64,000 nt of DNA from Cercis canadensis. Lineage: Eukaryota > Streptophyta > Magnoliopsida > Fabales > Fabaceae. Numbering within the stretch: position 1 is the stretch's first letter; each line of letters starts with the position of its first letter. Below the pieces are notes generated by a model, which saw nothing but the letters and a program-made list of their open reading frames with translations, ran no database searches and was not told the DNA's origin. Positions 23,338-35,450 of the stretch are shown here, piece after piece. The stretch lies in NCBI GenBank assembly GCA_003255065.1, contig QAOA01007460.1:124001-188000 (forward strand), written 5' to 3'. A program made the translations under genes and the position numbers.

Positions 23338-24324
23338 GGGCCTCAGTTGTTCACCTTTTGTTTATGGCAAGGCTAGTCCTACTTAGAAATCATACAGAAA
23401 CCTCCGTTTGAAGGGAAAAACTCTCCATCTCCCACATTTGACTACTACCTCCACCATTAACACTTAAAAACTTTCAACAAGACAACTATACCTCTAAGTT
23501 CTCTCACTTGCTATGTCAAGGCTCTACCCAAATATCACCAAAACTCCTCTCAATAGTCATAACATGACTTCATCTTTCTCCATAATCACACAATCACTTC
23601 CTCAACAATTCCATCATTTTCTCACATTTCACCACTACCAACTTCTTTATGGCTGCCTTAAGCTCTAAGACATCCTTACTATGGCCCCCAAGAGGCCCTC
23701 TTATTACTGAGCCTAGGGCTACTCTTTACTTACTTTGTCCAAAGGCTATTTCTTGGCATCTTGTTTGTTCACCCATTATAGTCCTCAACTATGTATAATC
23801 TCCATTAAAAGGGAAGAACTCTCCCTCTTTCTCTTGTCACTGACTTCTCTATCACAAACTTTCCCCAACCAATTTCTGTACAAACACTATGTTTTAGTGT
23901 TATGGTTTCTTTTGAAAGTAAAAATCTCATCTCATATGAGTTATATGATTTTTGAGAGAGTGTGTGTCAATTTTGAAAGATCAATCATTGGTTTCATTTA
24001 TATACTTCTTCAATGCATACCATGCAAAGGCATTGGAAATTTTCACTTTGGTGCTAATTTCGCATTCTTCTCTTCAAATATATAGGTGGAGATTTTGAGA
24101 ATGAAAATGGAAGGATTGTCAAGGGGGATATTATTACAAAGGATAGAGGAAGAGTATAATTCAATGCTCTCTACAGCCAAAAGTTCTCTTGCCAGTTCTG
24201 CCTCAACTTCTAAGATAGTTGAATTCCAAGATTCACCTTCTTCCGCACAACATCCTTATAAGGTAAATACTTGCTTTTGTCATTCATCATATCATAGTTG
24301 GTTATGAAATTAAGCCAAAACTCT
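23338..24324 (+). other. Unassigned sequence between the two nests
   Basis: No recognised gene. Two diverged segments sharing GAAGGGAAAAACTCTCC-like sequence (about 23395-23430 and 23785-23825) suggest an old duplication. At 24086-24307, after a TATAG that could be a splice acceptor, there is a 73-codon ORF (IEEEYNSMLSTAKSSL) that I do not recognise. It may be an exon of a broken host gene or part of an unnamed element. Confidence 0.35.
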
Positions 24325-25712
24325 CACTACAAGAAAAAAGTCTTTTAGTCACGGAAATTTCTCATGGAATAAAAATCTGTAAGAAAATCATGACATTTCT
24401 CATGGAAAGTGATTGTTACGATTCTCTCATGGATTTTCTCACAAATAGGGTGGACTGTGAGAAAAATCCGTGAGAAATGATGCCCCAACTGTGACAATTA
24501 ATGTGTTAACCATTCTCATGGACACAGTCTATGAGAAAATTTAAAATTTCTCACGGATTTTTGATGTCGTGAGAAAGTCCGTGAGAAATCGTTATGCATC
24601 GTTTTACTTAAAATTTGAATTTTAGGGTTAGTTTCTTAGGGACAAAGTCCATGAGAAATTTTATGAAAAAATCTATTTATCTTCAACCTAGCACAGCTGC
24701 AGCCTCCATTTCCATTTTCTCTCCTTTGTTCTCCGCCGTCCTCTCTCTCTCCTCGAAGCAAATCAGTCCTATTCTAGCTTTGGGAGCTTGGGTTTTGCTA
24801 CGCAAGTCTCTTACTTCGACTTTACTGGTTTATATTTTTTGCTACGCAAGTCCCTTACTTTGACTTTACTGGTTTATATTTTTAGTTTTCTGCTCATTGT
24901 GGTAGGTTCATATACTCATCTATTATCTTTGAATTTTTATGCATTTTGTGTAAGTTATTTGAGCCAATTACCATGAACATTATAGTATTTAGATGTTTAA
25001 TAATGTAGGTTGTTTATTTAAGATAGTGTAGGAGTTGTTTTAGATGTAGCTTAATAGTGTAGGTTGATAGGTAATGAAATTGATAATGAAATATGTCATT
25101 TGTTAAGATTAGGAACTCAATTTTGTTATATGCTTGATGTTGAATCATTTTGAAATTTTTTCTGAATTTTTTGAATGATGTAGAAATAATTTTGTATTTT
25201 TTTCAACTACTATGCAAGTTTTGACCTCAATTGCTTTGTAATTATGTATGTTGGAATAAATTGTTATGGTTTGTGTTTTGATGAATTGTGTGGAATTTTA
25301 AAATTTTAGAATGTTTAATTTTTAAGGGAGGCTTTGCCCAATTTTTGGTTTATTATTTTGGGATTTATGTTATAGGGTTTAGGGGTTAAGGGATTAGTGG
25401 TTTAGGGTTAGGTATTGTGGTTTAGGGTTTGGGATTTTGGGTTTAGGTTTGGGGTTTTGGTGTTAAGATTTGGGGTTATGGTTTAAGGTTGAGGGTTTGG
25501 GTTTGGGTTAAGGATTGGGTTTTGTTTGGCATTTGGGGGTTAAGCTTGTTGATTTAGGATTAGTGGTTTTATTGTACTAATCATTTCATGTGTTTTATTC
25601 GAATTGTATGACAAATGTGAGACCACCCGAGACGGTCATCTCCTATAGTTGGGCCGCTGTCCAGGAGGGACAGAGGCAAGGCTTTTGCTTGGCCCTCTCA
25701 GACCGAGCTGAC
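24325..25712 (+). mobile_element. CACTA-B1: truncated CACTA copy
   Basis: The left terminus CACTACAAGAAAA begins at 24325 and is followed by TCTCACGG-type subterminal repeats. The sequence to 25340 matches 26097-27085 (start of CACTA-B2) closely in order and content. A degenerate telomere-like TTTAGGG block follows, then the first about 100 bp of the transposase exon (ATTGTATGACAAATGTGAGA onward). The copy stops abruptly near 25712, where hAT-derived sequence begins. There is no right terminus. Confidence 0.8.
25372..25565 (+). repeat. Telomere-like degenerate TTTAGGG block in CACTA-B1
   Basis: Dense degenerate repeats of GGTTTAGGG / GGGTTTAGG with interspersed GGTTTTGG. It lies between the 5' non-coding region and the first transposase exon. 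Confidence 0.7.
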
Positions 25713-25737
25713 CTTATAAGCTTTAGTCTCTTAAGCA
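25713..25737 (-). pseudogene. hAT-2 transposase fragment, left scrap
   Basis: On the minus strand it reads L-K-R-L-K-L-I-R. It continues exactly in frame from S-T-L-V-M at 39005 once the CACTA-D element and one GCA target copy are removed, as in hAT proteins with a VMLKRFKLIK-like motif. Only about 25 bp remain before CACTA-B1 sequence. Confidence 0.7.
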
Positions 25738-27138
25738 CACTACAAGAAAATAGAAATTTTCTCATAGACAAAATCCATGAGAAAATGCCCAACATTTCGT
25801 GAGAAACATGTTTCTCATGAACATGAAGGCGAGAGAAAAACAATCATGACAAAAAGGATTTTTCACGGACAGAAAATGATCATGAGATCTTTCTCATGGG
25901 GAAATTATACAGCGCGTGAGAACTTTTCATGCGTGAATCTGTGAGTTTCTCATGGATTTATGATCGAGAGAAATTATCACGGTGTTATGCCTGTGAGAAA
26001 TTTCGTGAGACTTTCCTTTTTCTTTTTTTTAAGCTAAAAAATGTGTAATTTTTTAAATATTAATTATTAGTCTTAATTAAATGCATTATATATAAACACT
26101 ACAAGAAAAATATTTTTTAGTCACGAAATTTTCTCACGGACAAAAATTCCTTGAGAAAATGGAGACATTTCTCACGAAAAATGCTTGTTGCAATTCTTTC
26201 ATAGATTTTCTCATGGACAAGTGGCCTGTGAGAAAAATCTGTGAGAACGTTCGTAAGAAATAATGCCCTAACTGTGACAATTAATACATTGACCATTCTT
26301 CAGACATAGTCCGTGAGAACATGTGAAATTTCTCACAGACTTTCTCACATATTGTTAACACCATGAGAAAGTCCGTGAGAAATAGGTACGCACCGTTTCA
26401 CTTAAAAGTTGAATTTTTCTCATGGACAAAATCTATGAGAAATTTCGTGAGAAACTTTGTTTATCTTTAACCTTGCACACTTTGGCCTCCATTTTCCATT
26501 TCCTCTCCATTCTCCCTCTCCTCCGTTCTCCACCGTCCTCTCTCTCTCCCCGGAGAAAATCAGCCCTGTTCTAGCTTTTGGAGCTTGGGTTTTTTAGCGC
26601 AAGTTCCCTACTTCGACTCTACCGGTTCAAATTTTTAGTTTTATGCTCATTGAGGTAGGTTCCTATACTCATCTATTATCTTTGAATTTTTATGCATTTT
26701 GTGTAAGTTATTTGAACAATTACCATGAACATTATAGGATTTAGATGTTTAATAGTGTAGGTTGCTTATTTAAGAAAGTGTAGGAGTTATTTTAGATGTA
26801 GCTTAATAGTGTAGGTTGATAGGTAATGAAATTGATAATGAAATATATGTCATTTGTTAAGATTAGGAACTTAATTTGTTATATGCTTGATGTTGAATCA
26901 TTCTGGAATTTTTTTTTTTTGAATTTTTTGAATGATGTAGGAATAATTTTGTATTTTTTCAACTGATGTGTAAGTTATGACCTGAATTGCTATGTAATTA
27001 TATATGTTGGAATAAATTGTAATTTAGGATTTGTGTTTCTAATGAATTGTGTGGAATTTTAAATTTTGGTTTATTTTTTAAGGATTTATGAAAGTTTTAG
27101 GGGTTTAGGGTTTATGGATAAAGATCGGGATTTAAGGT

Positions 27139-27557
27139 TGAAAGTTGCAGAGTCTATTCTTAGAGGAGGGGTGAATAGAAATTGTTAAAAATTACTTCTT
27201 AAAAATAAATTCAAATCACAGACTTGTTTAAAAACTAGTTCTTACAAACTAGTTCTTTGACAAATACCAGATTTGAATATAATGAAATAGCTTAACAAAC
27301 CATATAGAACAAAAAATAAATTTATCCAGAGAATCAAAGATGAAGAGGAAGAAAAACTACAAGAGATTTTATAGTGGTTCGGCTAAACATGCCTACATCC
27401 ACTTCTCCCATGACATGGGGTTCCACTATTCTTCAAGTTTATTTTTCCAAGCTTCTTTAAGCTTCACAACCATGATTTTTGTTTTTCAAGCTAACCATGA
27501 ACTCTCTCTCTCTCTAACTCACTAGAGATCACTCATGGATTTCTCCCATAGAATTTA
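27139..27557 (-). repeat. Copia-2 3' LTR remnant
   Basis: It matches the outer part of the 5' LTR from TGAAAGTTGCAGAG to about TTTCTCCCATAGAA. Coding sequence of RNase H then follows without the rest of the LTR or a polypurine tract, so a deletion joined the two. Confidence 0.8.
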
Positions 27558-27564
27558 TTAGATA

Positions 27565-30500
27565 TCAAAAAATTCTTTTGACAGCAGTCAAATGAGATTC
27601 CTTTGGATTAACCTGAAATTTGGCACATGCACAAATAGAGAAAATATCTGGCCTACTAGCAGTCAAATACAGCAAGGATCCAATCATACCTCTATATCTT
27701 TTCTCACAAACAGATTTACCTTTTTCATCCAGAACTAGTTTTGTAGCAGGACTCATAGGAGTTGAAATACCTTTTCCATTGTCCATGCCAAAACGTTTGA
27801 GTAGAGCTCTTGTGCACTTGGACTGATTAATGAAAATTTCATATCTGATTTGCTTCGCCTGAAGTCCAAGGAAGAAATTAAGTTATCCCATCATACTCAT
27901 TTCAAATTCACTTTTCATTATAGTCTCAAAATCCTTGCACATCACATTATTAGTTGATCCAAAAATAATGTCATCAACATAAATCTGAACTATGATGATA
28001 TTATGAGATAATCTTTTGGTAAATAGAGTGGTATCAACCTTCCTTCTTGAAAAATATTTTTTCATAAGAAACTCACTGAGTCTATCATACCAAGCTCTAG
28101 GAGCTTGCTTAAGACCATAGAAAGCTTTGGAGAGTTTATACACATGATTAGGAAAGTCTAAGTTTTCAAAACCAGGGGCTGTTTAACAAACACTTCCTCA
28201 CTAATATAGCCATTTAAAAAAGCACTTTTCACATCCATTTGAAAAACTTTAAAGCCTTTGAAAGATGCAAATGCAAGAAACATTCTAATGGCTTTTAGTC
28301 TAGCTACAGGAGCAAAAGTTTCTTCAAAGTCTATACCTTCCTGTTNGCTTTGGAGAGTTTATACACATGATTAGGAAAGTCTAAATTTTCAAAACCAGGG
28401 GCTGTTTAACAAACACTTCCTCACTAATATAGCCATTTAAAAAAGCACTTTTCACAACCATTTGAAAAACTTTAAAGCCTTTGAAAGATGCAAATGCAAG
28501 AAACATTCTAATGGCTTTTAGTCTAGCTACAGGAGCAAAAGTTTCTTCAAAGTCTATACCTTCCTGTTGATTAAAGCCTTGAACTACCAATCTAGCTTTG
28601 TTTCTCATAATCTTGTCATCCTTATCAAACTTATTTCTGAAAACTCATCTTGTGTCAATGATTGTGTGACCTTTTGGTTTAGGTATAAGAGTCCATACTT
28701 GATTCCTTGAGAACTGATTCAGCTCTTCTTGCATTTCCATGATCCAAGCCTCATCTTGTAATGTTTCACCAATTTTGGTAGGCTCGGACAGAGATAATAG
28801 GGCCAAGTTCACATGCTCTTGTGCTGATTCCTCTTTTTTCAATTGGATGATTTTTTAGAATTTTGATTTCTTTTGGCAGTGAGTCTTTCACATTTTTTCT
28901 GTGGGGCTTTTTCCTAAACTAGTTTTGAAAAATCTAATTCTATGTGAATTGAGTCACAAGGAATTTGATTTGTTGCTTCTTCTTGATTGTTCTCTTTCTT
29001 AGAGGATTCTTTGATGCTTTCCTGCACTATCTCATTTTCCTCAAGAGTATTTGAAATCAAAGGACAGTTAGATTCATCAAAGACTACATGCATTGATTCT
29101 TCTACAATGAAAGTTCTTTTATTAAAAACTCTATAGGCTTTGCTAGACAATGAGTAACCCAAGAAGATGACTTCATCGGATTCAGAATCAAATTTTCCCA
29201 AATGCTCTTTTCCATTATTTAACACAAAACATTTACAACCAAATGCATGAAAGTAGCTCACATTAGGTTTTCTCCATTTCCAAAGCTCATATGGAGTTTT
29301 CTTCAAAATAGGCCTAATTAAGCATCTATTCAAAATGTAGCATGCTGTGTTTACAGCTTCAGCCCAAAAGTATTTTGGCAAATCATTTTCGCATAACATA
29401 GTTCTGCCCATCTCAACTAGAGTTCTATTTTTCCTTTCAACTACACCACTTTGTTGGGGGGGGGGGGGTTCTAGGACATGAAAAATTATGGTGGATTCTT
29501 TGATTTTCACAAAATTTTTGGAATAACTTGTTTTTGAATTCTCCACCATGATCACTTATAATTGAGGTGATTGCGAAACCCTTTTCATTTTTCACTCTTT
29601 TGCTAAAGCTTTCAAAAATCTCAAAAGTGTCATCCTTATGAGAAAGAAAAAAAACCCAAGTAAACCTAGAAAAATCATCTCCAATAACTAAACAATATTT
29701 CTTTCCATTTAAGCTAGATGTAGATGCTGGTCCAAAGAGATCCATATGAAGAAGTTAGAGTGGCCTAGAAGATGACATTTCTTTCTTAGATTTGAAAGAA
29801 GATTTGATTTGTTTACCTTGCTAACAAGAAACACAAATCTTATCCTTTTCAAATACTAGCTTAGGTAAACCAGAAACTAGTTCCTTTTTAGAAAGCTTGA
29901 AAATATGTTTAAAATTTGCATGCTCAAGTCTTCTATGCCACAACCAATAATTATTGCTTTGAGAAGAAAAACAAGTTTCTGTTTTAGATTTCCAGGAATC
30001 TCCAGACACAGTATATCCATTGGAACTTCTTTGACCAACAAACAGGACATCATCAAACTTTTTCTTGTGAATAATGCAATGAGGAGTTTCAAAAATGATT
30101 TTGTGACCTTTATCACAAAGCTGACTTATGCTTAACAAATTGTACATCAAGCCTTTGACTAAGTAGACATTGTCAATGAGTAGATTAGGAGGAATTTTGA
30201 TTTTACCTAATCCGACAATTCTACCTTTGCTATTGTCACCAAAAGAGACATCTCCCAAATCCACTTTGTTAAAGGAGACAAACTTTGAAGGATCTCCAGT
30301 CATGTGCCTAGAGCAACCATTGTCCAGATACCAACAATAACATTTTGCTTGATAGCAAACCTGCAATAAGATCACAGAGGCTTAGGTACCCAAAATTCTT
30401 TGGGTCCTTTCATGTTAGAAGCAAATGTGCCTTTAGGCACCCATACCATCTTTCTTACAGCACAAAGTTTCTTATAAGAACATGCATTAGGAAAATATCC

Positions 30501-32010
30501 TACATATCCACAGTAAAAGTAGGTTTCTTTAAGGAAGGAATGTGAAGAGGAAGCTTTGACAAAAGAGTTTTTTGCTAGGCTAAATATAACCTAAACCAAT
30601 TCTATCATTGCTTACTCTTTGCTTTCCCAAAATGGAATTCAAATTATTTCTTCCTTTAAAAAACTTGGCTAAGTCTCCAGACAATTCATTTACTTTTCTT
30701 TTCAATTTGTCATTTTCATTTTTGAGAGAAGAAGTAGAATGATTTTCCTTTTCAAGAATATCATTTTGATGCTGAAGAGTTTTGAGTCTATCAACCAAAG
30801 CAATATTATCTTTTTCAAGTTCATCAATCACATTAATCTAACTTTTTATGATTTTCTTAAGAGCAGTAAGTTTTGCTAATCTTTTCTCATAATCAAAAGA
30901 TAAATCATCGAAAGCATGATTTAGTTCATCATAAGTAGGAAGGAGTTCAAGGTCTAGATCATTTACCTTATGTTTTTCTCTAGAACTTTCTCCTATTGCC
31001 ATAAGACATAGATTGGCAATATTTTTCTCTTCTGATTCATCACTCCAGGTAGCTACCATAGCTTTCTTTTTTTTTCCTTTATGAAGAACTTCTTCTTGTT
31101 AAGGTTTGGACATTCAGGTTTAATGTGACTTGGTCTTTTGCATTCATAGCAAATGATAGGGTCCTTGTTGCCTTCTCCCTTGGTGAAGTCTTTGTGATTT
31201 TTCGTGGAAATCTCTTCTTCTCTTTCCTTTTTCTCATCATATCAAGAACTCTCTTTGTCACCAATGCTACATCATCATCACTAGAGGCTAGTTCTCTTTG
31301 AGTACTAGACTCTAGAGTAGTAGAAGCAAGAGCTAAGCTTTTCTTTCTTTCTCCTGCCATGTTCTTCTTTTCCCTGATCAACATCTGATGTGATTTAAGA
31401 GTCCTTCTCAGGGAATCTACAGTCAACTCATTAGATTCTGCAAATTGAAACAAGACGGTTACTTTGGAATCCCATTTCTCAGTGAGACATCTCAAAATCT
31501 TCTTGACTTGTTCCTTTTGGGTGTAAACTCTTCCAAGACCTTTTAGATTGTTGATTATGCTTAAGAATCGAGCAAAGAAGAAATCCAAAGATTCATCTTG
31601 AGTCATGTGAAACATTTCATACTTGGTAGAATAGATATCAATCTTTACTTCTTTTACATGGCTTGTCCCTTCGTGAATGGCAGCAAGTCGATCCTACATT
31701 TCTTTTGCAGTATTGCAAGATGCAATGTTCTCATATTCAGTAGCAAATACACCACACACAATGTTGTATCTTGCTTTAGAATTGAGAGTGAATCTAAGCT
31801 TATCTTCAGTGGTAAACTCATGTTCTTCTTTTGGGACATTAGCACCTTCAACCACGTTGGTAGAATATGTGAGACCATTTCTGACTATTTGCCAGACTTC
31901 ATACTTGATTGCCTCAAGATACATTTCCATGCGTTGCTCCCGTAGGGATAGTTTTCTCCATTGAAGTATGGAGGTTTATGGGAAGAATGAGACTCATTTT
32001 GGTTGTTCAT
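27565..32010 (-). pseudogene. Copia-2 gag-pol polyprotein
   Basis: It starts at ATG 32010 (MNNQNESH). Seen, right to left: a UBN2-type gag with MEMYLEAIKYEVWQIV and DYETKY-like motifs in broken frames; a CCHC knuckle near 31130 (CYECKRPSHIKPEC); the protease region with DNGCSRHMTG; GAG-pre-integrase (LWHRRLEHANF); integrase MDLFGPASTSSLNGK, DDFSRFTWVFFL, SDHGGEFKNK; RT with [53 protein letters not shown] and YVDDIIFGS; and RNase H start SPATKLVLDEKGKSV up to the deletion. A run of G at about 29458-29470 breaks the integrase frame, and many other stops and frameshifts exist. The N at 28346 duplicates 222 bp of RT. Confidence 0.88.
28124..28568 (-). repeat. 222-bp duplication flanking an N (assembly join)
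   Basis: 28124-28345 and 28347-28568 are near-identical and separated by N at 28346, with an exact offset of 223. Both encode the same piece of Copia-2 RT. It is an unmerged overlap in all likelihood. Confidence 0.85.
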
Positions 32011-32084
32011 GGTACCTGCAACACAAACTTAGTAGGATCTTTAGCTCTTGGTCAATTAGACCAACAAAGATAAGATGAGCACAA

Positions 32085-32096
32085 GCTCTGATACCA
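32085..32096 (-). other. Copia-2 primer-binding site
   Basis: The minus strand reads TGGTATCAGAGC two bases inside the 5' LTR. This is the standard Copia primer site complementary to the 3' end of initiator tRNA-Met. Confidence 0.88.
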
Positions 32097-32098
32097 AT

Positions 32099-33568
32099 TG
32101 AAAGTTGCAGAGTCTATTCCTAGAAGGGGGTGAATAGGAATTGTTAAAAACTACTTCTTAAAAACAAATTCAAATCACATATTTGTTCAAGAACTAGTTC
32201 TTACAAACTAGTTCTTTGACAAATACCAAATTTGAATATAATGAAATAGCTTAACAAGCCATATAGAACAAAACATAAATTTATCCAGAGAATCATAAAT
32301 GAAGAGGAAGAAAAACTACAAGAGATTTTATAGTGGTTCAGCTAAACATGTCTACATCCACTTCTCCCATGACATAGGGTTCCACTATTCTTCAAGTTTA
32401 TTTTTCCAAGCTTCTTCAAGCTTCACAACCATGACTTTTTGTTTTTCATGCTAACCCTGAACTCTCTCTCTCTAACTCACTAGAGATCACTCTCATGGAT
32501 TTCTCCCATAGAAATTCAGATACAAAACCTAAGTGTTTTGGTGCAGCCCGAAAGAAGAAAATGTCTTATAGAGTATATATGATACAATGAAAATCTTGAA
32601 GCATGAAAGGATAACCGAGAGGAAGAAGAAGAAGAGCAAAGCTCTCAACAATGGTTTCCTTCTCTCTCTAAAATATTTTCTTCTCACTTCTCTTCATGCA
32701 TAAACCAAACCCCTTGCACTACCTCTTAATATATCATCTTTCTTGTACACGTGAGTTCTTTTGCAAAAGGCTAAGGAGAAGTCTTCCACTAACTGACACA
32801 AGACCCATTATGCATCATGGCTTTTTGTCCTTTTGTAGGAAAGAGACTNCTAAACTCTCTCTTTCTCTCACTAGAGATCACTCTCATGGATTTCTCCCAT
32901 AGAAATTCAGATACAAAACCCAAGTGTTTTGGTGTAGCCCGAAAGAAGAAAATGTCTTATAGAGTATATATGATACAATGAAAATCTTGAAGCATGAAAG
33001 GATAACCGAAAGGAAGAAGAAGAAGAGCAAAGCTCTCAACAATGGTTTCCTTCTCTCTCTAAAATATTTTCTTCTCACTTCTCTTTATGCATAAACCAAA
33101 CCCCTTGCACTACCTCTTAATATATCATCTTTCTTGTACACGTGAGTTCTTTTGCAAAAGGCTAAGGAGAAGTCTTCCACTAACTGACACAAGACCCATT
33201 ATGCATCATGGCTTTTTGTCCTTTTGTAGGAAAGAGACTTCTCCTTGTGTAAGATAAAGTAGGGAATTTCCTTGAAAAAAGGAAACTATACATCAGTCAC
33301 TTCAAGGAAGACTTTCCACTCTCACTAACATAACTCTTAGTTGGATTGTAAAAGGCTAAATTTGGCTAGAGAGTCATTGACAAGCTTTGTCCACATCAGC
33401 AAGGTTCGAAGCTCTCCTTGTCTATATACATTTGATCACAGAGGCAAGAACTAGTTCTATAAGGCTTCAAATCTATTCTCAATAAGATCTTAGAAAAACA
33501 ACACAGATTAAAAATAACAAGACATTTTGTTATCATCAAAACAGGATCAGAGACTTGTGGGGCTAACA
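32099..33568 (-). repeat. Copia-2 5' LTR
   Basis: On the minus strand it begins TGTTAGCCCCAC and ends CTTTCA. The N at 32849 with its 390-bp flanking duplication lies inside, so the true LTR is probably about 1.08 kb. It contains (CT)n-rich and TTGTGTCAG-like stretches and no ORF of interest. Confidence 0.82.
32459..33239 (-). repeat. 390-bp duplication flanking an N (assembly join)
   Basis: 32459-32848 and 32850-33239 match with few differences and are separated by N at 32849 (offset 391). It lies within the 5' LTR of Copia-2. Confidence 0.85.
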
Positions 33569-33574
33569 AAGGTT

Positions 33575-33790
33575 TGGAATTGGGGTTTTGGGTTTAGGTT
33601 TAGGGGTTAAGGTTTTTTGATTTTGGAGTTTGAGGTTTTGGTATAGGGTTTTGGGATTTAGGGTTTAGGGTTAAGGTTTAAGGAGTTAGGATTTAAGGGC
33701 TAGAGTTTTGGAGGTTTGGGATTTAGGGGTTATAATTTATGGATTTGGGATTTAAGGGTTTAGTGATTTGGGATTAGGGGTTTAGGGTTG
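33575..33790 (+). repeat. Telomere-like block in CACTA-B2, first part
   Basis: Degenerate repeats of GGGTTTAGG, GGTTTTGGG and TTTAGGGTTAAGG. Copia-2 inserted at the left edge of this block; its other part lies at about 27095-27138. Confidence 0.7.
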
Positions 33791-34009
33791 ACTTTAAGGA
33801 TTACTATTTTTTTTGAATTATTTGAAGGCGGTATATAATTAGTTTTGTAATTTTTTCTATTGTTGTATAATTTTTACCTCTACTGCTATGTAAATTTTAG
33901 TTATGGAATAAATTGTAATTTTGTGATTGTGATTCTTTGTATTTGTGTGGAATTTTGGATTTCTGGAATGTTCAAGTTTTAGGGGAGACTTTGCCTAATT
34001 TTTTTTTTA

Positions 34010-34150
34010 TGGTTTAGGGTTAGGTTTTAGTGGTTATTTTAGTGTTTAGTGTTTAGTGTTTAGGGGTTAGGATTTAGAGTTTAGGATTTTTAGGTTTAGG
34101 GGTTAGGGTTTAGGACTTAGTGTTTTAGGGTTTAGAGTTTAGGTTTATTT
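34010..34150 (+). repeat. Telomere-like block in CACTA-B2, second part
   Basis: Dense GGTTTAGGGTT / AGGGGTTAGGG motifs shortly upstream of the first transposase exon at 34211. Confidence 0.7.
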
Positions 34151-34210
34151 TAAGAATACTACTTTTATTATTCTAACATTTTCATTGGTTTGATTTAAAT
34201 TGTACGACAA

Positions 34211-35450
34211 ATGTCAGATCACCCGAGACGGTCATGTCCCATAGCTAGGCTGTCGTCTAGGAAGGACAGAGGCAAGGCTGCTGCTCAGCCTTCTCAGACC
34301 GAGTCGGCTTTGTCTATGTTCATGCCAACCCCAGGGTTGACATGTTCCCCATCACCTACTACGACTGGGGAGGGCTGCTTAGGAGCAGTGACCCCAAGCT
34401 CTGTCCATTTCGGATTCTTCACGACCGAGCTCCCGACTATCTGATGGTCGGCTAGTTATTATGCCACACATGAGGAAGGAGTAAGTTAATTCTAATATTT
34501 GTTATTTGAATTTTTTTTATTACTTTATTTCTTTTGCTTAACAATTAACTATGTTTTTTTTTTAGCTTTTACCCTTCCAAGGAGCCTATGAACGTACTTT
34601 CGGCTATCTACAAGTCGAAGTACGAGCAACCTTGGCCGAACTTTACCTCAGTTTCTGATTCATAATGTTTGGCTCTCTAAGTGCTCAAACAACATTTGAG
34701 CCTCTTTCTTAGACATCAGGATCGGGAAGAGCAAGGGCGATTGGTTGTCTGATGCGGTACTTGAGGCTCTTAGAGCAATATAGGCCTCTTAGGAGTATAA
34801 GGCCATCTCTGAGAGGAACAAGAAGAACCGTTCCTTAGATCAGGAATAAGCATTCCGCAAAGATGGCTGTATCATTGTCTTCGAGCACAAATGGAGGCTG
34901 GTAAGTTTTTTATTTAATAACATTATATTTTTGGCTGTATGTTAATTTATGTTTAGTAACAATTTGTGTTTTTTGTAGATGAAGGAGTTGGGCAGAGAGC
35001 CCAACACTCCAGAGATTTTTCGTCACTTCTAGCACAACTATACTAAGGGCTGGGTACATCAAAAGGCGGTCTGAGTAATTACATTTATTAATTCTAATAC
35101 TAACCTAATGGTGTTATCTATGCAGACTGAGTTTGAGAGACGTCGATCCGAGAGCTAGGCTGGGTCCTCTTCTTCTTCTGTCGACGACATCGGGCTATGA
35201 CTCAATGTCATCGGTGAAAAGAATAAAAAGGGTTGGGTTTACAGCCTTGTTTACGGTCTTGTCCTAGATGGCGAGCTTGTAGCAGGAGGTGGCTCGCCTT
35301 AGCCTAGTGGCCGATACACTGGATGAGAACGGCATTTCACCTGAGATGCTCACCTCTATACTAGGACAATTACACCAGCAGCATCATCCAAGAGCTGGTT
35401 CAGCCCCGCGGCCAGCAATTGAGGATGACACAACTGACGAGGAGGACTAG
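34211..35450 (+). pseudogene. CACTA-B2 Transposase_24-type protein
   Basis: Exon 1 starts near 34211 (MSDHPRRSCPIARLSSRKDRGK) and is clearly homologous to the CACTA-D protein. An intact donor GGA|GTAAGT is near 34484. Exon 2 starts after TTTTAG near 34565 (KEPMNVLSAIYKSKYEQPW). Later exons give fragments of NKKNRS-type and a terminal exon with STEDE-like acidic residues, ending GACGAGGAGGACTAG at 35450. Stops and shifts occur throughout. The family is the second protein of CACTA elements (Ptta/En/Spm type), thought to bind subterminal repeats. Confidence 0.75.

Larger units (their letters stand above)
27139..33568 (-). mobile_element. Copia-2: SIRE-like Copia inside CACTA-B2
   Basis: An exact 5-bp target duplication, AAGGT, is at 27134-27138 and 33569-33573. 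The element runs right to left: 5' LTR (32099-33568), primer-binding site, gag, protease, integrase, RT, and a truncated 3' LTR (27139-27557). A deletion has removed the end of RNase H and much of the 3' LTR. Two N-linked duplications (at 28346 and 32849) inflate its length by about 614 bp. YVDDIIFGSTNN in the RT fits the SIRE lineage. Confidence 0.9.

Noticed and set aside
25372-25565. Interstitial telomere scar
   Set aside because: The same block occurs at the same place in three copies of one CACTA family, so it moved with the element and did not arise by local telomere repair.
34211-34444. Independent host gene
   Set aside because: Homologous to the first exon of CACTA-D and lying inside CACTA-B2; it is transposon-encoded.
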